Positions 25,901 through 33,175 of a DNA stretch of 64,000 nucleotides are shown here, piece by piece; positions within the stretch are counted from its first letter, which is position 1, and each line of letters starts with the position of its first letter. The DNA lies in NCBI RefSeq assembly GCF_014281125.1, contig NZ_JACOEA010000002.1, forward strand, positions 310,001-374,000, in the 5' to 3' direction. Position numbers and translations under genes: made by a program. The DNA is from Lawsonibacter celer. Lineage in GTDB: Bacteria; Bacillota; Clostridia; Oscillospirales; Oscillospiraceae. Under the pieces are notes generated by a model, which saw nothing but the letters and a program-made list of their open reading frames with translations, was not told where the DNA came from and searched no databases.

Positions 25901-26973
25901 TGTGTTTCAGTTGTAGTTTTACTTAACTGAACAGATCCGCTGGAAGTATAAAGTATAACTTTATATTCGGTTGCATTGGCAACGCTGTCCCACTTGGCTA
26001 CGGTTCCTTCCCAACGCAAATTCTGCGGGGCAGACAGCTTGGACTCCGGCGAAACATATCTAAAGCTGATCGTTCCCGAATTTGTGTCCGAATCGTTTGC
26101 CTTGATAGTGAAATAGTAAGTTCCATTTTCGAGCTTCAGAGTTTTGAAGCGATTGATCAAATTATATGTGTTTGTGTTGATGCTATAAATATTGGTCACG
26201 GTACCACCCATTGCGGTTTCATCCACCTCAATGTCGTAACTCGCGCTGCCCATATCGTTCCATCTGAGCATACCATCGTCAGAGAGCGTAACGTTCCACT
26301 CTGCTTTACCGCCAGTAAGAGTCGGTGCTGTCCAAGAATAAGTGCCGTACTTCGGACCTTCGGCAGCATTACTGTTACGGTAGTTGTCAGCTGTTGCCAC
26401 AACCTCAAACCAGAAACCATCGTTGTAAACGTTCGTACTCCAATCATACTGTGTTTCAGATGTCGTTTTACTTAACTGAAGAGAACCGCTGTCACTATAA
26501 AGTTTTACTTCATATCCGGTTGCATTGGCAACACTGTCCCATTTAGCTACGGTTCCATCCCAACGCAAATTCTGCGGTGCGGACAACTTTTCTTGCGGCG
26601 AAACATACTTAAAGCTGATCGTGTTCGAAGTTGTATCCGGACCGTTTGCCTTGATCTGGAAATAGTAAGTACCGTTTTCAATCTTCAATTCTTTGAAGCG
26701 ATTGATCAGATTGTACGAGGTGCCGTTGATATTTTCAATTTTGGTCACGGTCACGCCCATTGCGGTTTCGTCCACCTCAATGGTGTAACTCGTGGCACTT
26801 TGCTGCTCGTTCCACGACAGCACACCTTCAGCAGAGAGCTGGATGTTCCACGTGCCGCCACCATCCCCTGAAAGGGTCGGCGCCGTCCATGCCAACGCCA
26901 CAGTCGGCAGCAGACCGATCAGCATCACGCAGCAGAGCAGGATACTGAGCAGCCTGTTGGTTTTCTTCTTCAT
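19951..26973 (-). CDS. Giant SLH-anchored surface protein with Fn3-like and InlB-type repeats
   Basis: A 2340-aa secreted protein. A signal peptide (KKKTNRLLSILLCCVMLIG... ending near ALA) is followed by two near-identical fibronectin-like modules (about 30-390; each with WTAPTL, AWNxLINRFK and SAPQNLRW blocks), at least five divergent InlB B-repeat-like units (about 395-850; each ends YAVF), and a long middle of mixed beta-sandwich and further repeats. Three SLH domains occupy the last 180 residues (TRAQMVTFLWR, TRAQMAAFLCR, TRAQMVTFLYR) and would hold it to pyruvylated cell-wall polymer. ATG 26971-26973 has AAGGAGGG upstream. Likely an adhesin carried as cargo; no enzyme domain is seen. Confidence 0.88.
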   Translation of the reverse strand: MKKKTNRLLSILLCCVMLIGLLPTVALAWTAPTLSGDGGGTWNIQLSAEGVLSWNEQQSATSYTIEVDETAMGVTVTKIENINGTSYNLINRFKELKIENGTYYFQIKANGPDTTSNTISFKYVSPQEKLSAPQNLRWDGTVAKWDSVANATGYEVKLYSDSGSLQLSKTTSETQYDWSTNVYNDGFWFEVVATADNYRNSNAAEGPKYGTYSWTAPTLTGGKAEWNVTLSDDGMLRWNDMGSASYDIEVDETAMGGTVTNIYSINTNTYNLINRFKTLKLENGTYYFTIKANDSDTNSGTISFRYVSPESKLSAPQNLRWEGTVAKWDSVANATEYKVILYTSSGSVQLSKTTTETQYDWTTEAADGRWFEVIATAADYRDSNAAEGPKYVVVTYSIGAYPYDATVDATQAGGQVYLTTDEGTDGWSSDGYIKTATEGTTVTLNANPATGYKFVEWRQGTSGATISTEANYQFTASENKYLYAVFETISSTSYNIELAIFDSTYTTTDGGTVSIQTNQGSSVAGQSATKSATENTAVTITAVPKQGYEFVAWKVSSPYVSTAFSTEATYTFTVTESVVDTNENPPLLFLYAVFQETQPQATTYLINCVAHNLSSNEIGGKVFLETDKGGTGYAASQQQYATENTTVRLIAVAEPGYQFVAWRKSTPTDANATVSTNTEYQFTATEAVWMYAVFEYTPDCTVECVPFDITGGINNGQNNVGGTVSIQTDKGTASGTITQSLKATRNSSVTVNAVAASGYEFLGWKKASPYVQDFVATTASYTFNINEELYLYAVFQKIPPVVGGYIDFLTTDNNVCFAETDESGFMRVNLFGNGKAMKLPLVYRTDNLDLKFDGWYTAKVGGEKVTEDTVFNGYTILYDRWTAANIANEKIITAIEIPNSALVNGYTEIEYINASSAVNMDGVVNSKVYAVYNGLNAYGSQVTGAETIDTSKDYSVVTTVKLQDGYYFAPNISLTAQHGVRAGVTYRAIVDGVGVTTNTWNNLATTVDICINFPAGGNNVGFTTEPVGGTVNENEPYNFTWGVSGQPTAAELQVKSGNDWATADTLTVGNTTGTIAAQTGTKTYRILVTYGNSGSIYCNEFTVTWLAAVQNTFSMSPASGTVKNGTDYYYTWACVQTPATANLERKNGDNWDELGSATDRKITWNDSYANSTQTFRIKATMAGGSAFYSNEFTVTYKATPLFTVQPADGKVAINATYTVNYAFDKGDAQNDGDKVLQKYNGNDWDNISTSEVYFTQAVVPAQDAETTGTYRIGIQEDGNWTYSESFTVQWVDDYTFEMDKDSLAWGSVAKTDGYNEYAKTIKIMYTGTKTGTLKYDTPTNFYVQHWHGANYDTLTFTPKTDITAGTHNESVNVWVSSNGSDVLEQKTASLSITIEAPTYTVSFDKNGGSGSMASVYNVSGSYELPTCAFTAPANKEFKAWQVNGGAERNPGESITVTGNIVLTALWKDLPVVSGYTITFAAGEGTGTMNSVAGASGTYHLPACTFTAPSGKQFKAWQVNGQELQPGQTITVSANTTVTALWQNIPASYHTVNFSSANVCGVSGSYSTTQYVAQGQAMTDIIVTANDGYYFPDPLQVSGAGSGVTVTRDSYTQVTISGTPTSGVSIMFGPNAKTKEATPNTVTFEATGADTGNLCNLENGVTYSVTGAATAEFTASGTTHELTNVVPGTLNIVKKATDTNTKLDSDAHPYPVDKNNSVPNLYSTNCSDSNNNNGSILNVTSEMEWQKSGANSWTTGNGSNVTGLTPGTYYVRYKASSINLAGIPQTINIAAYGVAQLTGTVEITGDAKFDAQLTADTSGITNNTGTLSYQWKRGNTEIGTNSATYTIVEADINSTITVTVTSSVQTGSVTSAATATIEKADGPAAPSVTPVACTNGSNNDGKITGVTTAMEYSTTSNFNSKTTCTGTEITNLANGTYYVRVAETATQKAGAAATVNVPAYSAVPTYGIDLDVNNTYSFDAVTVGYAAIAAKTVTVSNTGNSATGPLTVVLSGTDAASFTLSTANIADIAVGGNATFTVVPNTGLSAKTYTATVTVSGGNSINASFDVSFTVNPAGGGYTPATYSVTVDKTDNGSISVSPKSASKGTTVTITVKPDTGYELDTLKVVDKNGDKVKLTEKDGKYTFTMPASKVTVTGTFVEIEQPMVNPFIDVKESDYFYNAVMWAVKSGVTKGTSATTFSPNAPCTRAQMVTFLWRASGSPKPVTDVCPFTDVNMDSYYGKAVLWAVETGITNGTSETTFSPEADCTRAQMAAFLCRMAGGKAASSAIGFTDVSADAYYAKSVQWAVENGITLGTGDGTTFSPNEICTRAQMVTFLYRFFVK

Positions 26974-27070
26974 AAATGTTTCCCTCCTTGTTTTCCATAG
27001 AGTTTTCTTCAATCACTTCTGTTCAGAAGGCACTTTTATGCCGGTTGGGAAGTTCTTTCTTCTCATCGGC

Positions 27071-27373
27071 CTATCCGACCTCCCTTCGCAGGGGACGGGG
27101 AGTCCGCCGTGCCAGCCGCGTTCCGCACTCCGGGCAATAGGCCGAGGTGCTGGCTACCACCGTGCCGCATTTCGTGCAGGAAAGGTGGTGGGATTTATAC
27201 AGGTCAAAGAGCGTTTCGCGGGGCAACTCTGCGCCGCAGTCGCTGCAATAGCGCTGCGCTGCATCCGCTGTGCCGCCGCACACACGGCAGACCTTGGTCT
27301 GCTTCATCACATCGGGGCCGAAGCCAAAGCGTTTCATTCCCTCCAGACGGAGCGCCTGTATTCTGTCAGTCAT
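27071..27373 (-). CDS. Double zinc-ribbon protein
   Basis: A 100-aa protein with two CxxC...CxxC zinc ribbons: VCRVCG...RYCSDCG and SCTKCG...AYCPECG. The N-terminal 25 residues (TDRIQALRLEGMKRFGFGPDVMKQ) have no motif. The frame is open to 27499; ATG 27371-27373 is chosen because it overlaps the end of the upstream zinc-ribbon gene by 8 bases. Such ribbons usually mediate protein or nucleic-acid contacts; the role here is unknown. The giant surface-protein gene starts about 100 bp further downstream on the same strand. Confidence 0.7.
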   Translation of the reverse strand: MTDRIQALRLEGMKRFGFGPDVMKQTKVCRVCGGTADAAQRYCSDCGAELPRETLFDLYKSHHLSCTKCGTVVASTSAYCPECGTRLARRTPRPLRREVG

Positions 27374-27737
27374 CGAACTCACTCCCTTCGTAAAGAAGCT
27401 TTGCCCCACACTTGGAGCAGAACCGCTCCGGTGAAGAAAGCCTCTTGCCGCATTGCGGACAGAACTTGGGGACATTCTCCCAGGGGGCGCAATCCACACA
27501 TTCCATCACATCGGCGTTATACATCACATCCGATACCCACCTGCCGCATTTGTGGCAGTGGTTGAAGTGCTGCCTGCCCTCACGCTTCCAGGCGAGCATC
27601 AGCGCCTCCTCCGGCGTATCGGCGCGGACCGGCTCCGTGGTGCAGGCAAGCGCGCCGGACAGATCGCAGAAAAACTGAAAGCGGTTGCCCCCCGCGTCTG
27701 CAATGAGCTTGTAACTCGCTGTGGGTTTTCCTTTCAA
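27366..27737 (-). CDS. Zinc-ribbon protein, unknown function
   Basis: A 123-aa protein. The N-terminal half (about 1-55) looks like a small globular domain with FFCDLSGALACTTEPV, and the C-terminal half has HCHKCGRW...MECVDCAPW and FCPQCGKRLSSPERFCSKCG, that is two to three zinc knuckles. It is upstream of, and overlaps, the double zinc-ribbon gene, so the two are probably cotranscribed and may act together. It faces away from the solute-binding lipoprotein gene. No family name is recognised. Confidence 0.65.
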   Translation of the reverse strand: MKGKPTASYKLIADAGGNRFQFFCDLSGALACTTEPVRADTPEEALMLAWKREGRQHFNHCHKCGRWVSDVMYNADVMECVDCAPWENVPKFCPQCGKRLSSPERFCSKCGAKLLYEGSEFDD

Positions 27738-27797
27738 GGCTTAGCCTCCTTTCTCGCAAATCGTGGTTTCAAACGATGCCCTGTCTGCGACAGGCAG

Positions 27798-27828
27798 TAT
27801 TGACTAAGTCAATAGCAGACGCTATAAT
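27798..27828 (+). promoter_or_regulatory. Strong promoter with palindromic operator
   Basis: TTGACT (27800-27805), a 17-bp spacer and TATAAT (27823-27828). The -35 lies inside a perfect palindrome TATTGACT-A-AGTCAATA (27798-27814), itself framed by GTCTGC (27783-27788) and GCAGAC (27815-27820). It reads toward the lipoprotein gene; a dimeric regulator bound here would block the -35. Confidence 0.7.
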
Positions 27829-27846
27829 ATAAATAAATAAGGGCGG

Positions 27847-27910
27847 CCTCTGTGTTCGTTGGCGCGTCGACAGAGGACTTTATTTGGGAAACTTTGTTTC
27901 CCAAATAAAG
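27847..27910 (+). ncRNA. Structured leader or small RNA with consecutive hairpins
   Basis: Starting about 12 nt after the predicted transcription start, hairpin 1 pairs CCTCTGT (27847-27853) with ACAGAGG (27870-27876), and hairpin 2 pairs 15 perfect bases (27878-27892 with 27896-27910) around TTT. Then follows palindrome GGGGTACCCC and a TTCTTGTTTTTG run. This may be an attenuated leader (about 285 nt to the lipoprotein gene) or an independent small RNA. No known family is recognised. Confidence 0.45.
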
Positions 27911-28119
27911 GGGTACCCCATTCTTGTTTTTGTGAACGGCAAGGCTTATACCCTCCTTGATGTTCCCTTGCGGCTATCATTATACGGATTTCCCCGATTT
28001 TGTCCCCTACCCAAACCCCCAAAAGGTAGGGATGGGAGCAAAAAAATTTGAAAATTTTCTTGATTTTCATTGGTTTTCGGGGAGAGAGCCATGCAACCCA
28101 ACGAAGGAGGAACAAATCC

Positions 28120-29448
28120 ATGAAACGATCTCTCACACTTTTGCTTGCTGCACTGCTCACTCTGTGCGGTCTGACCGGCTGCGCTGAAAAGACGGCGCTT
28201 GACCCGAAGGAACCGGTCACGCTGACTCTGTGGCATGTCTATGGCGAACAGGCCGACTCCCCGATGAACCGGCTGGTGGAGGAATTCAATTCCACGGTGG
28301 GTCAGGAGAAGGGCATCATCGTGACCGTCACCAATGTGTCCAGCAGCTCCAAGATCACAGCGCAGCTGCAGGAGGCAATGTCCGGAAAACCCGGCGCACC
28401 GGAAATGCCCGATCTGTTCTCCGGCAACTCCAGCACCGTAGCTGAACTGGGAGCCGACAATCTGCTGGACTGGAATACATATTTCAGCAAGGACGAGCTG
28501 GCGAGCTATGTACCGGAATTTCTGAATGACGGAACGATGGACGGAAAGCTGATGGTCTTTCCTGTGTCCAAGTCCACTTACGCACTGTTTTTGAACGGCT
28601 CCCAGTTTGAGCGGTTTTCCGCCGATACCGGAGTGACCTATGACACCCTTTCCACCTGGGAAGGCTTCTTTGATGCCGCCGCCAGGTATTATGACTGGTC
28701 TGACGGCAAGCCTTTCTGCGCCTTTGACTACCTGATCCGCCATATCGAATTTGATGTCATGGCCAGTGGCGATGATCTGGAGTACACCGAGAACGGCTGG
28801 TACAACACCGAAAGTCCGGCCATCCAGCGCTCCTGGACGAAATTTGCCCAGCCGCTGGTGCAGGGGCATATCGCCATTTCGGATCAGTATTCCAACACCC
28901 AGGTCATGACCGGTGAAACCCTGTCCGGCATCGGCTCCACCGCTGCGATCATTTATTACAACGATACCGTCACCTATCCCGACAACACCTCGGAGCCGAT
29001 GAATCTGAAGGTGCTGCCCCTGCCCAGGACCGGCGAAGGCGAACAGTTTATGCCCATGACCGGCGTGGGTCTTTGCGCATATCAGACCACCGAGCAGAAG
29101 GGCGAAGCCGCCGCTGTTTTTGTGCGCTGGCTGACCGAGGGTGAGCGCAATCTGGCCTTTGTTGCGGAAACGGGATATATGCCCGTGAACAACGATGCCT
29201 TTGCCGCGATTGAGAACTATGATTTTCCGGATGCGGGATACGCCAGTCTGTTTGACGCCATCAAGACCATGCGGGAAGGCTATACCCCCGTGGTACGCCC
29301 CACGTTTAGCGGATACTATGATAAAATTGACGCACTGTACGGCGGGCTGCGGCAGATGATGCCTGCGCTGCGGGAGCGCAGCGCCAATGGCGAGAGCGTT
29401 GATGCGCTGGCAAAAGAAACCTGGGATTTCTTCTGCTCGATTCAGTAA
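28120..29448 (+). CDS. Extracellular solute-binding lipoprotein, family 1 (sugar type)
   Basis: A 442-aa lipoprotein: signal peptide with lipobox ending at Cys21 (LTGC), then a family-1 solute-binding fold with LTLWHVYGEQADSPMNRLVEEFN, MPDLFSGNS, and later GIGSTAAIIYYNDT and FMPMTGVGLCAYQTT. Such proteins bind sugars or oligosaccharides for ABC importers. ATG 28120 is preceded by AAGGAGG; the frame upstream of it is discarded. No permease or ATPase gene is adjacent. Instead, a membrane-anchored LuxR-type regulator follows after 15 bases, so a role in sensing rather than import is likely (inference). Confidence 0.85.
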   Translation: MKRSLTLLLAALLTLCGLTGCAEKTALDPKEPVTLTLWHVYGEQADSPMNRLVEEFNSTVGQEKGIIVTVTNVSSSSKITAQLQEAMSGKPGAPEMPDLFSGNSSTVAELGADNLLDWNTYFSKDELASYVPEFLNDGTMDGKLMVFPVSKSTYALFLNGSQFERFSADTGVTYDTLSTWEGFFDAAARYYDWSDGKPFCAFDYLIRHIEFDVMASGDDLEYTENGWYNTESPAIQRSWTKFAQPLVQGHIAISDQYSNTQVMTGETLSGIGSTAAIIYYNDTVTYPDNTSEPMNLKVLPLPRTGEGEQFMPMTGVGLCAYQTTEQKGEAAAVFVRWLTEGERNLAFVAETGYMPVNNDAFAAIENYDFPDAGYASLFDAIKTMREGYTPVVRPTFSGYYDKIDALYGGLRQMMPALRERSANGESVDALAKETWDFFCSIQ

Positions 29449-29463
29449 AGCAGAGGTGATGTC

Positions 29464-31167
29464 ATGGGCATTTTCTCTGCATTTCGCTATTCCGAATGGT
29501 CATTAAAACGAAAGCTGTTCGGATATATGTTCCTTCTGGCAACGCTGCTTTTGCTGGCGCTGGTGACCGGCCTGTTCCTGTTCGGTCGCTTCGACAGCGC
29601 CGGTAAAAACACTTATGAAGCGCTGGATATTCAGCTGGAAGTCTTTGAAAAGGATGTTTCCACCCATTTTGATATGCTTGCCGCTGCCGGTATCCACCTC
29701 TCTGAAAGCACGACCGAGTTTCTGGAGGAATATCTTGCCGAACATGGTCTTTCCTTTGACCAATTAAACGACGCAGAGGCCGAGATCGCCGGTATCCAGG
29801 AAGAATTGATCGAGAACCTGCGTCAAAAGATGCTTCAGGAAAACTGCTCCGGCATTTTTGTAATGCTGGATGTAACGGTCAACAGCTCCGTAGCCAATGC
29901 TGAATGCTCCCGCGCCGGTCTGTATCTTCAGCAAACTGGCTATCAAAACTCCGACGAAAGCATCCTGCTTTACCGTGGGCTTTCGGACACAGGCAAACGG
30001 CACGGCGTCATGCCCCATCGGAAATGGCGGCTGGAGTTTCGGACAGACCTGTTCCCCAATTACAGTGAGATCCGCACCCTTGGTTCTGCTCGGCCGGAGG
30101 ATGCCTATTATCTGACGGATTGCTTCACGCTGCCGGGAACCTCAGAGAGAGCCATGCTGATGGTGGTTCCCATCATCGGAACAGACGGAACCTTCTACGG
30201 CGTGTGTGGCTATGAGGTCAGTGAAAGCTATTTCATGACCTACCACGCCCAGCCTACCAAGATCAGGCATTTGACCTGCCTGCTGACCCGAGAAGAAGCA
30301 TCGTTAGACGCAGCGGCAGGTTTGAGCTGCGGCGTATCCAGCGGATACTACCGCGCTCCGGCAGGAATCTTGCGCGCAGCAGACGCAGACGATGGGCTGA
30401 CCTGTTTTACCGGCGACGGTATCTCTTATGTGGGCGTATCCCGCAGTCTTGCGCTCACGCCCAACAATGCTCCCTATGCCATAGCGGTGATGATGCTCAA
30501 GTCGGATTACGACAGAGAGGTCACGAAAACAGCCCTGCAAAACATTGTCCTCTGGTCGCTTTTGCTGTTCTTTGCCGTAAGCTGCTGCATCTTTTTCAGT
30601 CGGAGATACCTTTCCCCGATTTTGAAAGGCCTGGAACAGATTAAGTCGGACAAACGGGCCCAGGCGCAGTCTCCCATCCCGGAGATCAACGACCTGTTTG
30701 TATTCCTGGCGGAGCAGGATCGAAAGCATGAGGCGTCGCTGGATGCACTGACGCAGGAAAAGCATACCGTGCAGAGCGAAAACATTCGCTTACAGTTCAA
30801 ATTTGAGCAGGCTCAAGTGGCATATCAGAAGGCACAGGCCGAGTACGACAAGGCACAGGAAGATTTGTCGGCTGCCAAGCAGGAGCTTGACCGCCTTTCC
30901 TATTCCAGAAAGACCGAGATCGACCCCGATGACTATCAGGCGTTCCTGGACGGTGTACAGATGCTGACCAAGGCGGAGCGTGAAATCTTTGAATGGTATC
31001 TGGAAGGGAAAACGGCAAATGAGATTCTGGAGCTGGCCGGCATCAAGCAAGGCACTCTGAAATTCCACAACCATAACATTCTGGGCAAGCTGGGCGTATC
31101 GTCACGAAAGCAAATGCTCCGCTATGCCGCACTGATGAAGCAACAGGAACAAGGAGGCTTGCTATGA
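29464..31167 (+). CDS. Membrane-anchored sensor with C-terminal LuxR-type DNA-binding domain
   Basis: A 567-aa one-component regulator. It has TM1 at residues 17-40, a large extracytoplasmic region 42-355 (Cache-like by length and predicted alpha/beta pattern), and TM2 at 359-378. A short juxtamembrane segment with SPILKGLEQI follows, then a long coiled coil at 415-480 and a LuxR/GerE helix-turn-helix at about 500-557 (LTKAEREIFEWYLEGKTANEILELAG...TLKFHNHNILGKLGV). There is no kinase or receiver domain, so the signal would pass through the membrane straight to a tethered DNA-binding domain. It forms an operon with the solute-binding lipoprotein and overlaps the small XRE gene by ATGA. Confidence 0.85.
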   Translation: MGIFSAFRYSEWSLKRKLFGYMFLLATLLLLALVTGLFLFGRFDSAGKNTYEALDIQLEVFEKDVSTHFDMLAAAGIHLSESTTEFLEEYLAEHGLSFDQLNDAEAEIAGIQEELIENLRQKMLQENCSGIFVMLDVTVNSSVANAECSRAGLYLQQTGYQNSDESILLYRGLSDTGKRHGVMPHRKWRLEFRTDLFPNYSEIRTLGSARPEDAYYLTDCFTLPGTSERAMLMVVPIIGTDGTFYGVCGYEVSESYFMTYHAQPTKIRHLTCLLTREEASLDAAAGLSCGVSSGYYRAPAGILRAADADDGLTCFTGDGISYVGVSRSLALTPNNAPYAIAVMMLKSDYDREVTKTALQNIVLWSLLLFFAVSCCIFFSRRYLSPILKGLEQIKSDKRAQAQSPIPEINDLFVFLAEQDRKHEASLDALTQEKHTVQSENIRLQFKFEQAQVAYQKAQAEYDKAQEDLSAAKQELDRLSYSRKTEIDPDDYQAFLDGVQMLTKAEREIFEWYLEGKTANEILELAGIKQGTLKFHNHNILGKLGVSSRKQMLRYAALMKQQEQGGLL

Positions 31168-31379
31168 CACTTGCAGACCGCTTAAATCAGATTATTGAGG
31201 AACAGAAACTGTCCAAGCGGGAGTTTGCCAAGCGCATCGGAGTTTCTGAAAACTATCTCTACATTCTGACCGGTAACAGCAGACGGGGCAGCGACAGGAA
31301 CAAGACGATCTCGCCCTCCCTGGCAAAACTCATTGCCCTTGAATTCGGCTACGACGCCGATTGGATCATGAACGGATAA
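31164..31379 (+). CDS. Small XRE-family helix-turn-helix protein
   Basis: A 71-aa single-domain Cro/CI-type DNA-binding protein: LADRLNQIIEEQKLSKREFAKRIGVSENYLYILTG gives the helix-turn-helix, followed by SPSLAKLIALEFGYDADWIMNG. Its ATG overlaps the stop of the membrane LuxR gene (ATGA, 31164-31167), so the two are translationally coupled. It could regulate its own operon, for instance through the palindrome at 27798-27814. A perfect terminator follows the stop codon. Confidence 0.85.
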   Translation: MTLADRLNQIIEEQKLSKREFAKRIGVSENYLYILTGNSRRGSDRNKTISPSLAKLIALEFGYDADWIMNG

Positions 31380-31388
31380 CCCTATGTA

Positions 31389-31419
31389 TGGAGCAGCCTT
31401 GCCGGCTGCTCCATTTTTT
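31389..31419 (+). terminator. Terminator of the lipoprotein-LuxR-XRE operon
   Basis: A perfect 10-bp stem (31389-31398 with 31404-31413), 5-nt loop and six T residues directly after the XRE gene. Confidence 0.92.
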
Positions 31420-31442
31420 AATATGCTGGAGTACCATATAAA

Positions 31443-31600
31443 AGCTGGATAAGACAGAGAGAAAACTGGCCCTGCAGATTACTGACTGCAAAGACCAGAT
31501 TGCCGAGGAGCTGTCCTTGTATAGTTTTATCGCCGGTTTCCGTCTGGCGTGGAACCTGAGTACGGAACTGAATATGTACGAAAAAGAGCACCCTGCATCA
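31443..31600 (+). pseudogene. Gene fragment resembling DUF6809-type small protein
   Basis: Without a start codon, the plus strand reads LDKTERKLALQITDCKDQ and then LYSFIAGFRLAWNLSTELNMYEKEHP, ending in the hairpin at 31584. The segment is like the C-terminal half of DUF6809-type proteins (FxxGFRLG...). It appears to be the remains of a gene cut by the hairpin region; the family link is tentative. Confidence 0.35.
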
Positions 31601-31631
31601 ACGAACGATTTCGTTGATGCAGGGTGCTCTT
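31584..31631 (-). terminator. 21-bp perfect hairpin, terminator of the minus-strand DUF6076-like gene
   Basis: A perfect 21-bp stem (31584-31604 with 31611-31631) and 6-nt loop. On the minus strand it ends in TTTTT and lies 52 bp after the stop of the gene at 31683, so a terminator is the simplest reading. The stem is unusually long and perfect, and may be the end of a mobile insertion. Confidence 0.7.
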
Positions 31632-31682
31632 GCTATGTCTGGGGCAGTATTCGCAATAGGAATCCTGCCTCTACTTTTGTGT

Positions 31683-32758
31683 TTAATCCGGCCTGAAATA
31701 TGCATCCCGGTCAAGTTCCAGACTGGTGGCATAGTCATACTGCTTTTGTAGAAAGTTCAGATAATAGTTTTTCGCAGTATTCCAACGAATAAGGGCAAAC
31801 CCATCGGGTTCTTTTACATTTACCTCTCTGTACACATCACGCAGTGTGTTCATATACTCCGCATTCTCGCTGTAAAACTCCTTCAAGACGTCTTTGGGTT
31901 TAACCCATGTATCGGGATCGGCGGTACTAACATAAGGCAACTGCAGTTTTTTCATGCGGGCATCCTTGTCGGTCAGGTTTGCAACGATACGTTTGTACAG
32001 TGTCCGAAACTCAGGGACTCCAAAAAACTGTCCTCTTCTCTCTGTTTGCTGGCGCAGGCATCGGAGCAGTATTTTTTTGTGTTTCGTTTCGGGACAAAGT
32101 AACGTCCGCAGAATTCACATTTCTTGATGTATTTGTCTTTCTCCATCACATGGCGCAGAAGCCATATGATCAATTCATCCGGCGTCGCGAACATATAGGA
32201 CGTCCCGTTGGCGAGAGCGATTCCGTGTTCCTGCAAGAACTGACAGGCATGGCTGAAATCCTCCTGCAAAGTAACACTGCCGGTTTTCATCAAAAGCATG
32301 AAACTCTCAAGTTCATACTTAGCACTTAGCTCCGGAGTGCGACTCAAGGTAACTTCCATCTGAGATATCGCCTGTTCTGTCAGCGAGGTCACAAGTGCGT
32401 CCTGATAAAAGTTCAAGTAGATTTGAAGCCGCTGGCTTGGCTTCAGTGCCTCTACATACTTATCGTCAGAAAGATAAATGTCATGGACTATCCGCAAATA
32501 ACGCTCGCGGTCATAATCCCCCAACCACTCGCGAAACGCCTCTTCGTTTTTGATGATTGCTCCGTGAGAGGCTGCAAACTTGGCATCGCTTTCGGGAGCG
32601 AGTTTTTCGACATGTTCGCCGTTCAGGAATATGCACAGGAGCTCACCGACAGTCTGAAACATATTGAACGTGTTGTATTTACTGTCAGCATGGTAAAGCA
32701 TCAGACAGCACACATCACCAATCACCTGCAGCATGAGAGGAGCATTGTTTTCGTTCAT
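31683..32758 (-). pseudogene. DUF6076-like zinc-finger protein gene broken by one frameshift
   Basis: Two adjacent minus-strand frames (31973-32758 and a downstream frame ending 31683) read as one protein if a single-base shift near 32000-32015 is allowed. The first frame has a helical body and a zinc knuckle CEFCGRYFVPKRNTKKYCSDACASK and then turns to nonsense (SFGHCTNVSLQT). The other frame runs upstream as EFRTLYKRIVANLTDKDARMKKL and continues to FRPD. The whole would be about 360 aa, similar to DUF6076 proteins of mobile elements. ATG 32756-32758 has GAGGTG upstream. It could be a true mutation or a sequencing error. Confidence 0.65.
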
Positions 32759-33175
32759 ACTACACCTCAAAAAGCTATATAGGATAAAATAATTTTTCTT
32801 GTTATAGCTTATCACCTTAGAAAGCTGACTGCAATCTCAAATTACGTTATTCTGGTTACGAAAGAGGAATCTCCGCTGTCTGCACCTTGAAAATTGAATA
32901 CCCGTCATCGGAGTTCATACTCTCCCGGCGAAGCACCGCCACGATCCTCGTATGAGGTGAGCGTGCCAAGGGAGATGACAACGCAGCTCGGTCAATTCAG
33001 TCCCTGCTGCAGGAAGGTGTACGATGTTCGGCCAACACTTTTTGAAAACAGCGAAAGATTCCCGGGGGGTAGTCTACGCTTTTTTGCCCTCTGAACTATA
33101 TAAGAAAGGAGAAAAATCCAATGTACACTCTGCTCCCGAAAACACAAATCTAAAAACCACAAGGAGGAAACACAA
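32759..33175. other. Regulatory spacer upstream of the replication ATPase
   Basis: About 415 bp between divergent genes. No RNA family is recognised. A ten-codon open frame with AAAGGAG upstream (33121-33153, MYTLLPKTQI) sits just before the ATPase gene and could be a leader peptide for translational coupling; this is weak. The rest holds no clear promoter or long repeat. Confidence 0.3.

Noticed and set aside
32894..33094. A 66-codon plus-strand frame before the RepA-like gene
   Set aside because: No ribosome site at its start and no recognisable sequence; treated as part of the regulatory spacer.
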